DNA from: Clostridiales bacterium
GTDB taxonomy: Bacteria; Bacillota; Clostridia; Saccharofermentanales; Saccharofermentanaceae
Length of the DNA stretch: 62,431 nt
Assembly: GCA_017509245.1 (NCBI GenBank)
Contig: JAFWQC010000051.1
Location: forward strand, 1 to 62,431
Direction: 5' to 3'
A program made the translations under genes and the position numbers. The notes beneath the pieces are model-generated. The model searched no databases. It was not told where the DNA came from and saw only the letters and a program-made list of their open reading frames with translations. Shown here in pieces: positions 51,484 to 58,874 of the stretch (position 1 is the stretch's first letter; every line of letters starts with the position of its first letter).

Positions 51484-52737
51484 TTATTCTTCCGGAGGCA
51501 TAGGAAGTGTAGCGCCGCCGAAAGGCATGCAGATAACGGAGCAATCTTCGCCGTATTGTGCATATGCCTTGTCAAATTCCTCCTGTGCGGAGTGTCCGGG
51601 TTCAAGGAATATGCTCCTTACGAAATCATCGTCCATCTCGGAGATGAGTACGATCTTTGCGTGCTTTAATACCATTGCGATGGCAGCAGCCTTGTGACCG
51701 CCAAGCTGGAAGTCTTTACCGACTCTCTCGATAAGTTCATCTGCCGTCTGAGCCGTTGTGAGCCACTCTTCGAACTTCGCGCTTCCAAGACCTTCGTTGC
51801 ATGCTCCGATAACGATTATCGTGCCGCCGTCCTTTACAGCGTACTTGGAATTGTCCAATGCCTTTTGTGTCTGGTAGAGGTTGGCATCCTTGGGCGCGCC
51901 TCCCTGTGAGACGATAACGATATCGGCTCTTCTCTTAAGCGGTTTTCTGTACATCCGGTCAAGATACTTGCAGCCTGCCCTGTGAGCCTCCGTAACATCG
52001 CCTGCAACGCAGTAAACGATGTGCTTATGTTCATCAAGTATCGGGTTAACGATAAAGCTTAAGTGGCAGAACGTCTCTGACTCTTCGATGTCCGCTCTTA
52101 TCGGGTTACCGTTAAGGTTGCCTGCGCATGCCTTCTCATCGACCATCATGCGGTGATTTGCCTGGATTGCGGAAGGTGTTGAGACGCCGGGCATCAATGC
52201 CTTGGCGCCGCCCGAATAACCGGCGAAATAGTGGAACTCGATATTGCCGACGCCGATCCTGAAATCAGCCTCAGCAACGCTTCTGGTGATGTCAACGGGT
52301 GTGCCCCTTGAAGTGTCACCCATGTGGATGCAGTCGGAAGGATCCGAGTCAATGCATCTGACTTCGTTATAAACACGTTCTCCGACAAGCTTTTTCTTCT
52401 CTTCCTCAGTGTGAGGCCTGTGTGATCCGAGCGCGAAAACAACGTAGATATCTTCTTTCTTGCAGCCTGCAAGATACAGTTCGTCAAGTATTGAAGGGAT
52501 TACATCAAAGCTGGGTATCGGTCTTGAAATATCGCTCGTGATGATGCAGATCTTCTGGCCCGGCTTTGCAAGGTCTTTAAGGCGGGGCGAGCCGACAGGA
52601 TTTTCGAGCGCGTATACAACGGCAGCAGGGCCGCGTCTCTCATGCTCGATCTCGTTTGCAACCAGGACCTGATCCAGGTTCTTATCAGGAATATCAACGA
52701 TCTGCACACCGTTGCCGTAACCGAATTCAACCTTCAT
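51484..52737 (-). CDS. larA: LarA-like nickel-pincer racemase/epimerase
   Basis: A 417-residue protein of the lactate racemase family, which interconverts D- and L-2-hydroxy acids with a nickel-pincer nucleotide. Key residues are present: GSHRPHT (H106, H109), EFHYFAGYSGGAKALMPGV with H169 and the cofactor-attaching K179, and H195 in IQANHRMM. The spacing matches H174, K184 and H200 of the Lactobacillus plantarum enzyme. The ATG at 52737 follows GGGAGAAG; a 21-residue in-frame extension has no support. Genes for making the cofactor (larB, larC, larE) are not in this window. Family members act on various hydroxy acids, so lactate is only the best guess. Confidence 0.9.
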   Translation of the reverse strand: MKVEFGYGNGVQIVDIPDKNLDQVLVANEIEHERRGPAAVVYALENPVGSPRLKDLAKPGQKICIITSDISRPIPSFDVIPSILDELYLAGCKKEDIYVVFALGSHRPHTEEEKKKLVGERVYNEVRCIDSDPSDCIHMGDTSRGTPVDITRSVAEADFRIGVGNIEFHYFAGYSGGAKALMPGVSTPSAIQANHRMMVDEKACAGNLNGNPIRADIEESETFCHLSFIVNPILDEHKHIVYCVAGDVTEAHRAGCKYLDRMYRKPLKRRADIVIVSQGGAPKDANLYQTQKALDNSKYAVKDGGTIIVIGACNEGLGSAKFEEWLTTAQTADELIERVGKDFQLGGHKAAAIAMVLKHAKIVLISEMDDDFVRSIFLEPGHSAQEEFDKAYAQYGEDCSVICMPFGGATLPMPPEE

Positions 52738-52903
52738 ATGCTTCTCCCAACGCATGAAATTTTCTACTATTTTACATTGTGTAAGATGATTCTCAATCAT
52801 TATTGCGCGTAAAAGAATGAAATCGTTAATTTTACTGTATTTAGGGCAACTTATACCCCTCCTGTATGTTAAGATTGAAACATAACTTTAGCGGAGGTGG
52901 AAT

Positions 52904-54328
52904 ATGCTAAGTAATTTTGAAGAAGCGAAGGTTTTCATCGAGGAGAACGACATCAAGATGATCGATTTCAGAATGATCGACTTAAACGGTAGATGGCACC
53001 ATCTGACCATCCCCGCTGAGAGATTCACTGAATCGACCATGACTTCCGGTATCGGCTTTGATGGAAGCAACTACGGTTTTGCTCCGGTCGAGAAGAGCGA
53101 CATGGTCTTTATCCCTGATCTCTCGAGCGCAGCCATCGATGATTTCTGCGAGATCAAGACGCTGTCCATGATCGGCGATGTCAGGATCATCGGCAAAGAC
53201 GCGAACGTTCCTTTCAACCAGGAACCCAGAAACGTATGCAAGCGCGCCGAAGAATACATGAAGGAAACCGGTGTTGCCGACACATTCCTGCTCGGACCGG
53301 AATTCGAATTCTATGTGTTCGACGAAGTGACCTACAACAACAAACCCAACAGCTCGGGCTTCACGCTTGACGGAGCAGAAGCATTCTGGAATACGGGCGA
53401 ATTCGGAAGCCTCGGCTTCCAGACTCCTCACCAGGGCGGCTATCATATCGCTCCTCCGCAGGACATTACTTACGACTACAGAAGCCGTGTTTCCATGCTC
53501 ATGGAGAACCAGGGCATCAAGGTCAAATATCACCATCACGAAGTCGGCTCTGCCCAGATGGAGATCGAAGTCGAGTTCGCGCCCATGACCGAGATGGCTG
53601 ACAAGACGATGCTTACCAAATACATCATCAAGAACGAGGCAGTCAAGGAAGGCAAGACAGCAACGTTTATGCCCAAGCCCATATACGGCGAAGCAGGTTC
53701 CGGCATGCACGTTCATATGCTGATGTTCAAGGACGGCGAACCGGTATTCTACGATGAGAACGGTTATTCAGGCCTGTCTGAGACCGCACTTCACTTTATC
53801 GGCGGAATCCTGAAGCACGTTCCTGCGATCTGCGCTTTCTCCAACCCTTCAACGAATTCCTACAAGAGACTTCTTCCGGGCTTCGAAGCGCCTGTCACCA
53901 TCGGCTATGCTACTGCCAACAGAAGTGCCGTCATCCGTATCCCCGCATACGCGAAGACACCGGACAAGAAGAGATTCGAGCTTCGTAATCCCGACGCAAC
54001 ATGCAATCCGTATTATTGCTATGCAGCAATCCTCATGGCAGGCCTCGACGGCATCAAGAACAAGATCGATCCTGAAGCAGAAGGCTTCGGTCCTTATGAC
54101 TTCAACCTCTTCAATCTTTCCGACGAGGATAAGAAAAAGATCAAGGGTCTTCCCAAGTCATTGGGTTCTGCTTTGAAAGCGCTCGAAAAGGATCACGACT
54201 TCCTCACCGAAGGCGGTGTATTCCCGATCGAACTCATCAACCTCTGGATAGCAAACCGCCGCAAGGATCTCGGCCGCCACGTCTCAATGCCCACACCAAT
54301 GGAATACGAGATGTATTACGACCTTTAA
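52904..54328 (+). CDS. glnA: Type I glutamine synthetase
   Basis: Makes glutamine from glutamate, ammonia and ATP. The 474-residue subunit has the GSI blocks: FDGSNYGFAPVEKSDM at the N-terminal active-site loop, GPEFEFYVF and EVGSAQMEIEVEFAPM with metal-binding Glu, GSGMHVHMLM with the conserved His, the ATP loop region NPSTNSYKRLLPGFEAPV and RIPAYAK...RFELRNPD. The site corresponding to the adenylylation loop reads NLFNLSDEDKKK without a clear Tyr in NLYDLP, so adenylylation is unlikely. GGAGGTGG precedes the ATG. No amtB, glnK or glnR is adjacent. It ends at a strong hairpin. Confidence 0.96.
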   Translation: MLSNFEEAKVFIEENDIKMIDFRMIDLNGRWHHLTIPAERFTESTMTSGIGFDGSNYGFAPVEKSDMVFIPDLSSAAIDDFCEIKTLSMIGDVRIIGKDANVPFNQEPRNVCKRAEEYMKETGVADTFLLGPEFEFYVFDEVTYNNKPNSSGFTLDGAEAFWNTGEFGSLGFQTPHQGGYHIAPPQDITYDYRSRVSMLMENQGIKVKYHHHEVGSAQMEIEVEFAPMTEMADKTMLTKYIIKNEAVKEGKTATFMPKPIYGEAGSGMHVHMLMFKDGEPVFYDENGYSGLSETALHFIGGILKHVPAICAFSNPSTNSYKRLLPGFEAPVTIGYATANRSAVIRIPAYAKTPDKKRFELRNPDATCNPYYCYAAILMAGLDGIKNKIDPEAEGFGPYDFNLFNLSDEDKKKIKGLPKSLGSALKALEKDHDFLTEGGVFPIELINLWIANRRKDLGRHVSMPTPMEYEMYYDL

Positions 54329-54351
54329 TTTGTAGACCATAAATGATTTGA

Positions 54352-54385
54352 ATAAGCCGCAGGTGTATTGATGCCTGCGGCTTAT
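54352..54385 (+). terminator. Terminator of glnA
   Basis: A perfect 12-base stem, ATAAGCCGCAGG with CCTGCGGCTTAT, and a ten-base loop. The downstream T-run is short and interrupted, so it may work in either direction or mainly protect the mRNA end. Confidence 0.8.
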
Positions 54386-54422
54386 TCATGTAAAGCGGGA
54401 TATAGCACCTGCAGTCTTCGCC

Positions 54423-54462
54423 GTCAATGGATGGCAAGCCTGGCCTTGAAGGCCCCATTGAC
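54423..54462. other. Possible structured RNA or degenerate element
   Basis: GTCAATGG (54423-54430) pairs with CCATTGAC (54455-54462). Between them GGC-AA-GCC and GGCC-TTGAA-GGCC can form two small hairpins, giving a three-way junction on paper. GCAGTC (54411-54416) could alternatively pair with GACTGC (54460-54465). No promoter was identified, so it may equally be a chance fold or a remnant. Confidence 0.3.
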
Positions 54463-54590
54463 TGCTTAAGTCTGATCTGTAAAACAAAAATAGCAGGTTG
54501 CGATTTGGATAACTAAAAAGATGTCTTTATACGATGCATGAATTGACGGATTTATAGTGTGTGTTTATGTTTTTTTGAGCGATTTCTTTT

Positions 54591-54703
54591 CCAACTTTAT
54601 TTCCAACTTTTTGTCGCAAAATACTTGGATAAAAAGTTGGATTTCTTTAAAATCCAACTTTTATTCCAACTTTTTCGCTTCCTAAAGTTGGATTTTTAGT
54701 TGG
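54591..54703. repeat. Cluster of CCAACTTT / AAAGTTGG repeats
   Basis: CCAACTTT occurs at 54591, 54603, 54654 and 54666, and its complement AAAGTTGG at 54633 and 54684, with a partial AGTTGG at 54698. Two pairs of them form hairpins: 54633-54661 with an 11-base stem extended by A/T pairs, and 54666-54691. The unit pattern repeats at about 51 bases (54603/54654, 54633/54684), so the block may be a duplicated 51-base module. Confidence 0.85.
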
Positions 54704-54730
54704 AATGCTTTAGATAGATCGCTGGTTGGT

Positions 54731-55519
54731 TTAAGTCAGATTATCAAAACCCAATAATGAATCGTATATAACAGAATTAAGTTTAGTTTGTAGTGATCTA
54801 ATGTCGAATGGAAAGCCATCTACGTCATATGTGTAGAATATATCTAATTCAGGTAGCAGACCTGCACCTGAGTAATTGTTGTATTTCGTTGCTGTAATTT
54901 TATTATAGTTAGCGGCATTCTTCATGCCAAAGTGTTCATGGAACTTACAGAGATCCAATTCCTTGATAAGAATAACAAAATCAGTATAAATTGGATAATT
55001 AAGTCCTCTAAGCCATATTTCAGGCTCGTATTTAAATGGAATTCCTTGTTCGGTGTAAAATCTTGCAATATCTACTTCTGCTGAAGATCTGTAGAATGTG
55101 CCGTTATAGAAGAAAGTTTTGTTTTCACGGTAGTTTGGATTAGCATCGTTTTGTAGTCTGTTGAAAAAATCGCTGTCTATTAAAACGGATTCATCTTGGT
55201 TTATGAATAGGCGTCTTCTGATTTTTTGGGGTTCAATATCAGATGGGGGAGCACCTTTAAATGAGCTGTTCCATTGTCCTTCTAGTAGCGCGAGTTTTCT
55301 TTCCAATTCTTCCCGAAGCATAATGCCGTTTTGTATTTGCTGTCCAGTTTTGCTTGTAAGTGATATTGGCTTTGAATTTACGATAAAAACATCTTTTTTG
55401 ACATTATGTATAGTTCTCTGAGTCACTGTTACTTCAGGCAGCTCGGCGAGTTGCTTTTTGATGTAGTTGATCTTCAACGCGAGATATTCTTTTGGTATGT
55501 ACGGTTCATGTATTTCCAT
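54731..55519 (-). CDS. Hypothetical protein, possible PD-(D/E)XK nuclease fold
   Basis: A 262-residue protein I cannot name. The N-terminal half is helical and charged (YLALKINYIKKQLAELPE; MLREELERKLALLEGQW). The C-terminal half contains SAEVDIARFYTEQGIPFKYEPEIWL, then YPIYTDFVILI and CKFHEHFGM, a spacing that recalls PD-(D/E)XK nuclease-like domains (Glu, then Asp, then Glu-x-His-like strand) found in helicase-associated and restriction proteins. The gene is clearly more AT-rich than its surroundings and flanked by repeats, which suggests recent acquisition. No ribosome binding site precedes the ATG, and a TATAAT sits seven bases upstream, so the mRNA may be leaderless. Confidence 0.6.
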   Translation of the reverse strand: MEIHEPYIPKEYLALKINYIKKQLAELPEVTVTQRTIHNVKKDVFIVNSKPISLTSKTGQQIQNGIMLREELERKLALLEGQWNSSFKGAPPSDIEPQKIRRRLFINQDESVLIDSDFFNRLQNDANPNYRENKTFFYNGTFYRSSAEVDIARFYTEQGIPFKYEPEIWLRGLNYPIYTDFVILIKELDLCKFHEHFGMKNAANYNKITATKYNNYSGAGLLPELDIFYTYDVDGFPFDIRSLQTKLNSVIYDSLLGFDNLT

Positions 55520-55525
55520 GGACCG

Positions 55526-55531
55526 ATTATA
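55526..55531 (-). promoter_or_regulatory. -10 element for a leaderless transcript
   Basis: TATAAT on the minus strand lies only seven bases before the ATG at 55519, so transcription would begin at or next to the start codon. No good -35 is found at 17 bases; an operator-like repeat lies just upstream. Confidence 0.5.
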
Positions 55532-55540
55532 AATGATGTC

Positions 55541-55572
55541 TTTGTCGGTTTTTCACGACAAATACCGACAAA
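55541..55572 (-). repeat. Inverted repeat upstream of the putative nuclease gene
   Basis: TTTGTCGGT and ACCGACAAA form nine-base arms around a 14-base centre that also holds ACGACAAA. With CGACAA at 55575-55580 there are three TTGTCG direct copies on the minus strand. Position over the region upstream of the -10 suggests a regulator binding site. Confidence 0.6.
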
Positions 55573-55666
55573 ATCGACAAGGGTAAACGTCGGCGGTTGA
55601 ATGTTTTCCAAGCTGTCTTTCGGCATAAAGATAAAACAAATATAAATCCATCGTTAACTCACGGAA

Positions 55667-55675
55667 TGTTATAAT
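55667..55675 (+). promoter_or_regulatory. Extended -10 promoter for the DUF1444 gene
   Basis: TGTTATAAT again matches TGnTATAAT exactly. It would give a leader of about 72 bases that includes a small CGGGA/TCCCG hairpin near 55688-55701. Confidence 0.7.
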
Positions 55676-55753
55676 CAGCATTATTCGGGATCATTCCCGG
55701 TTTTATTCGGATGATGGTAAGGTTTTTCGCATCACATTAGGGGGGAGCGCGTT

Positions 55754-56710
55754 ATGTCAAGTGTAAGAGACCGCAATGTTTTAGATATCACTTTGATCGA
55801 AGACGGGAAGTATGTGCTTATCATATGTGATGACCTTGAATGGTTTTACGGTTTCAGGGTTGAGCATGCGACGATACTTCAGGATAAGATCAATGATTAT
55901 CTGGATTATGTTTCGAGCGGGCAGGCGGAGATTGCACAGCCGGGGAAGCGCCCGGTGATACGCGTTCTTGCGAAGTATTCATACAGTGCGTACGGACTTG
56001 ATTTCTTGGAGAGGATCAAAGCTTTCATCAAGCAGAATGGCGATATATGCGATTTTGAGTGGACGCATTCTACGGAGGACGGGCCATTTAATGACGGATT
56101 CAGCGATGATTATGTTTTCGATGCGCGAAAAATATATCCGAGGGTAAGGAAGAACTGGGCAAAGGATCCGTTAAAGGAGATCTCATTGCTTGCGACCGGG
56201 CCGAATTCGAATGATTATGATGACCAGTATGTAATGCTGAGGTTCATGGATAAGTTTGTCGGAATGTTCGTTCAGGACCTGGGCAATGCGTTTACTTATA
56301 TCAGATATCCGATGCTGCCTGAGGGCATGGATGTGAATGAGCTTCAGAAGATCGCCTTTGAAAACCTTGCAAGAGACATCACATACAGGTCTGTAGGGTC
56401 AAGGGAAGAGGGCGTTTACGGGATCGTGTGCGGAGGGAATTTCGAGGCGGAAAGCATCTGCAATACGAGCATTTGGCAGGATGTATCGAAAATGATAGAT
56501 GATGATGTTATCGTCTGCATTCCGACAAAGGATATCGTGCTCTACACCAAGGCCAATGACAAAAAGCTCAGGAAGAAGATACTTAAGATGGCTGATGAGA
56601 TGTTCGAGAAGAACCGCCGTGAGACACCGTATCTTATATTCAGCAAAGATGTTCTGATCTATTCGAGGGATGAAAACGCGATCAGGATAACGGATAAGTA
56701 CCGGTATTGA
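55754..56710 (+). CDS. DUF6572-DUF1444-like protein
   Basis: A 318-residue cytoplasmic protein. The N-terminal 100 residues (RDRNVLDITLIEDGKYVLIICDDLEW, HATILQDKINDYLDYVSSGQ) match the small DUF6572 type of proteins. Residues 150-318 resemble DUF1444 (YtpQ) proteins: VMLRFMDKFVGMFVQDLGNAFTYIRYPMLPE, WQDVSKMIDDDVIVCIPTKDIVLYTKAND and PYLIFSKDVLIYSRDENAIRI. Neither domain has a known reaction. GGGGGGAG stands well before the ATG. Base composition is back to that of the main chromosome. It is a fusion of two domains often seen separately. Confidence 0.65.
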   Translation: MSSVRDRNVLDITLIEDGKYVLIICDDLEWFYGFRVEHATILQDKINDYLDYVSSGQAEIAQPGKRPVIRVLAKYSYSAYGLDFLERIKAFIKQNGDICDFEWTHSTEDGPFNDGFSDDYVFDARKIYPRVRKNWAKDPLKEISLLATGPNSNDYDDQYVMLRFMDKFVGMFVQDLGNAFTYIRYPMLPEGMDVNELQKIAFENLARDITYRSVGSREEGVYGIVCGGNFEAESICNTSIWQDVSKMIDDDVIVCIPTKDIVLYTKANDKKLRKKILKMADEMFEKNRRETPYLIFSKDVLIYSRDENAIRITDKYRY

Positions 56711-56803
56711 TGAGGGGCAGACTCAAAATGCCACAGATTTCGGCGTAAATATTAGCCGGTTCTGAATAAAATGGAGCTATTAACGGAATAAGGAGAAGAT
56801 AGT

Positions 56804-57325
56804 ATGAATATTATGAAAAAGATCGGAGCCGCAGGGCTGGCTTTCGTGACCGGTGCATGCATGCTGGCAGGATGCAGCCGCGAAAAGCATTCGCGTGGTC
56901 CTTTGGAACTGAAGAAAGTTACCTATGTATGTTATGCAGGAGATGTGGAAGAGGTTAGTGTCTATGTATTCACACCCGACCTTAAGCTCAGGGAATACGA
57001 GATATATCCGGAAAACGGCGGCAAATACGATTATCCGGAAGGCGAACTGCCGCCCGAAGATCAGTATACGCTGAAGGAATATGACATAGAGGAAACATAT
57101 TGGAATAATCTCGCACTTGTCTTTACCAGGGTCAATATCATGGAACTGGATGAGGAGATTCCGGAAGGCAAAGGATATGATCTCGAGAGCACATATATAA
57201 GAGTTGAGACAGAAGATGCAGTTAACAAGACAGGCGGATATGGTGCGGGTCTTGAAGATGACAGCGTGAGCAGAAGATACAGATCTGCAGAAGAAGCGAT
57301 ACAATATGCTTTGAGTAATAAATAA
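56804..57325 (+). CDS. Small lipoprotein of unknown function
   Basis: A 173-residue secreted protein. The signal peptide MKKIGAAGLAFVTGACMLAGC ends in a LAGC lipobox. The mature part is acidic and rich in Tyr and Glu (EYEIYPENGGKYDYPEGELPPEDQYTLKEYDIEETYWNN) and has no family I recognise. The start ATG 56804 follows AAGGAG; ATG 56813 is a possible second choice. A HAD phosphatase gene follows after 15 bases and is probably on the same transcript. Confidence 0.75.
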   Translation: MNIMKKIGAAGLAFVTGACMLAGCSREKHSRGPLELKKVTYVCYAGDVEEVSVYVFTPDLKLREYEIYPENGGKYDYPEGELPPEDQYTLKEYDIEETYWNNLALVFTRVNIMELDEEIPEGKGYDLESTYIRVETEDAVNKTGGYGAGLEDDSVSRRYRSAEEAIQYALSNK

Positions 57326-57340
57326 CCATAGGCAGGTTTT

Positions 57341-57946
57341 ATGATCAAAAACATTGTTTTAGATATGGGAAACGTCCTTTTGGATTACAATCCGGGATTT
57401 GTCCTTAATGAATTCTGTTCTTCCGATGAAGAAAAAGAGATCATAGATAAGGAATTGTTTAACGGTCCGGAATGGTCATTGGGCGACAAGGGCGAGATAA
57501 AGGATAAGGACAGGTTCGGCCTGGTCAAGGTAAGGGTTCCGGAAAGATACCATGAGGCCTTGAGAAAATGTGCCGATAACTGGGACATATGCATGAATCC
57601 ATTAGATGGTGCGAGAGAGTTCTGCGAATGGGTCAGGGATAACGGCTACGGGATCTATGTGCTTTCAAATGCGAGCGATCTGTTCTATAAGTATTTCCCG
57701 AAGTTTCTGCCGCTGGATTTCTTTGACGGCGTGTTCGTCTCATCCGATTACCTTATGCTCAAGCCTGATATAAGGATCTATAAGGCCTTTCTCGAAAAAT
57801 ACGGCCTTGAAGGCAGTGAGTGCCTGTTCATTGATGACAGGGAAGATAATGTAAAAGGTGCCATGAATGCGGGAATGAACACATTCCGATTCATGGGCGA
57901 TTACGATGCGATTAGAAAGCATCTGGAAAACAACTGTTCATTATAA
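57341..57946 (+). CDS. HAD-superfamily phosphatase (class IA, YihX-like)
   Basis: A 201-residue HAD hydrolase. Motif I is reduced to VLDMGNVLLDY, where the second catalytic Asp of DxD is Asn, as in the YihX/epoxide-hydrolase-like group (DxGNVL). Motif II is YVLSNAS, motif III the lysine in LMLKPDIRIY and motif IV the acidic pair in CLFIDDREDN. Likely dephosphorylates a small sugar phosphate such as alpha-glucose 1-phosphate, by analogy. It overlaps the end of the convergent HAD gene by six bases. Confidence 0.88.
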   Translation: MIKNIVLDMGNVLLDYNPGFVLNEFCSSDEEKEIIDKELFNGPEWSLGDKGEIKDKDRFGLVKVRVPERYHEALRKCADNWDICMNPLDGAREFCEWVRDNGYGIYVLSNASDLFYKYFPKFLPLDFFDGVFVSSDYLMLKPDIRIYKAFLEKYGLEGSECLFIDDREDNVKGAMNAGMNTFRFMGDYDAIRKHLENNCSL

Positions 57947-58633
57947 TTCGATTAATACTTTTGTAAGTTCTTCATCGGTCCTGACCTCAATGTCGGGCAT
58001 CCGTTCAGGTGCGGGAAGGCATCTTCTGTTTATCCATACCGAATGCCAGCCGCTGTCTATGGCGCCGGTTATGTCTTTGTCGTAATTGTCGCCGATCATC
58101 CAGAGCTCACCGGGTTCAAGACCGAGCTTATTTTCGAGCATCCGGCATAATCTTACATCCGGCTTGGAAATGCCGGCTTCGCCTGTCACGATCACGTTCT
58201 GACGGTCAAACCACTTGTCCAGTCCAAGCATGTCCACCTTGTTCCACTGGTGCTTTGATTCGCCTGCGGTGAGTATCGCAAGCTTTGTATCCTTATCTGA
58301 GGCGAATCGGTCAAGGGCTTTCTTCATGTCTTCGCTCAGAGCCATATGACTTTGAAGCTCCAGATAGGCATCTGCTGCAAGAACGCCGTCGTCAGGCTTA
58401 TAGGGAAGGCCTAACAGCCGGAATGTCTCGTTGTAGCGCCAGCCGTTTATATCCCTTGTCGTGATCTCGCCGGATTCGAGGGCAGCCATATTGATGTCAC
58501 TCTTTTCGTAGAAGATGGCAATGAATCTGCTCCAATCGCTGACTTTAACGCCAAGCACTGCCTCGGCTGCTTTGACCAGCATGTCCTGTCTGCAGTACAG
58601 CGTGTCGTCGATGTCGAAAACGATTCCTCTCAT
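57941..58633 (-). CDS. HAD-superfamily hydrolase
   Basis: A 230-residue HAD hydrolase with all four motifs: FDIDDTLYCR (nucleophile and acid Asp), LAILTAGE, the lysine of GISKPDVRLC and MIGDNYDKDITGAIDSGW. A helical cap domain lies at about 15-95. Subfamily IA; the closest functional class cannot be decided, with nucleotidase or sugar-phosphate phosphatase both possible. GGAGGG precedes the ATG on the minus strand. It faces hrcA with about 240 bases between them. Confidence 0.88.
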   Translation of the reverse strand: MRGIVFDIDDTLYCRQDMLVKAAEAVLGVKVSDWSRFIAIFYEKSDINMAALESGEITTRDINGWRYNETFRLLGLPYKPDDGVLAADAYLELQSHMALSEDMKKALDRFASDKDTKLAILTAGESKHQWNKVDMLGLDKWFDRQNVIVTGEAGISKPDVRLCRMLENKLGLEPGELWMIGDNYDKDITGAIDSGWHSVWINRRCLPAPERMPDIEVRTDEELTKVLIEL

Positions 58634-58792
58634 GATCCCTCCGGTTTAAGGTGAACTTAAGATTTAGTTAAGCAACTAAGTATTATAATGAAACTCCGTG
58701 AATTTGGAATAGGCAAATGAACTGGAAAAGCTTTGGAAAAGAGGCATTTCCGGGCGCTTGGAGGAAGCCTCAGATTTCACGCAAATAATCAT

Positions 58793-58821
58793 TTGACTAT
58801 TTTTGACTTTAAGAGTATATT
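58793..58821 (+). promoter_or_regulatory. Heat-shock operon promoter
   Basis: TTGACT (58793-58798) and TATATT (58816-58821) are 17 bases apart, a strong vegetative promoter directly before the CIRCE element. Confidence 0.88.
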
Positions 58822-58825
58822 GTTG

Positions 58826-58852
58826 TTGGCACTCGATGGCATAGAGTGCTAA
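58826..58852 (+). promoter_or_regulatory. CIRCE element (HrcA operator)
   Basis: TTGGCACTC-N9-GAGTGCTAA differs from the consensus TTAGCACTC-N9-GAGTGCTAA at one base. It covers the transcription start, where HrcA binding blocks the hrcA-grpE-clpP-dnaK operon until heat or misfolded protein titrates GroEL. Confidence 0.97.
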
Positions 58853-58874
58853 TCGGAGAAGGGAGAGCTTAAAA

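Larger units (their letters stand above)
54329..54730. other. Gene-free 402-bp region
   Basis: No convincing gene on either strand. From left to right it holds the glnA terminator hairpin, a foldable segment (54411-54465) and an AT-rich stretch with many CCAACTTT/AAAGTTGG copies (54591-54703) that ends at the 3' end of the minus-strand gene at 54731. Base composition falls sharply in AT-rich direction from about 54480 on. Confidence 0.7.

Noticed and set aside
54237..54458. Minus-strand frame across the glnA end and its terminator
   Set aside because: It runs through the terminator hairpin, has no family features and no ribosome binding site.
54591..54703. CRISPR array
   Set aside because: The repeated units are only eight bases, occur in both orientations and have no regular spacers.
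57341..58633. The two HAD genes as a toxin-antitoxin or duplicated pair
   Set aside because: They are convergent, differ in motif I and length, and belong to different HAD subgroups.
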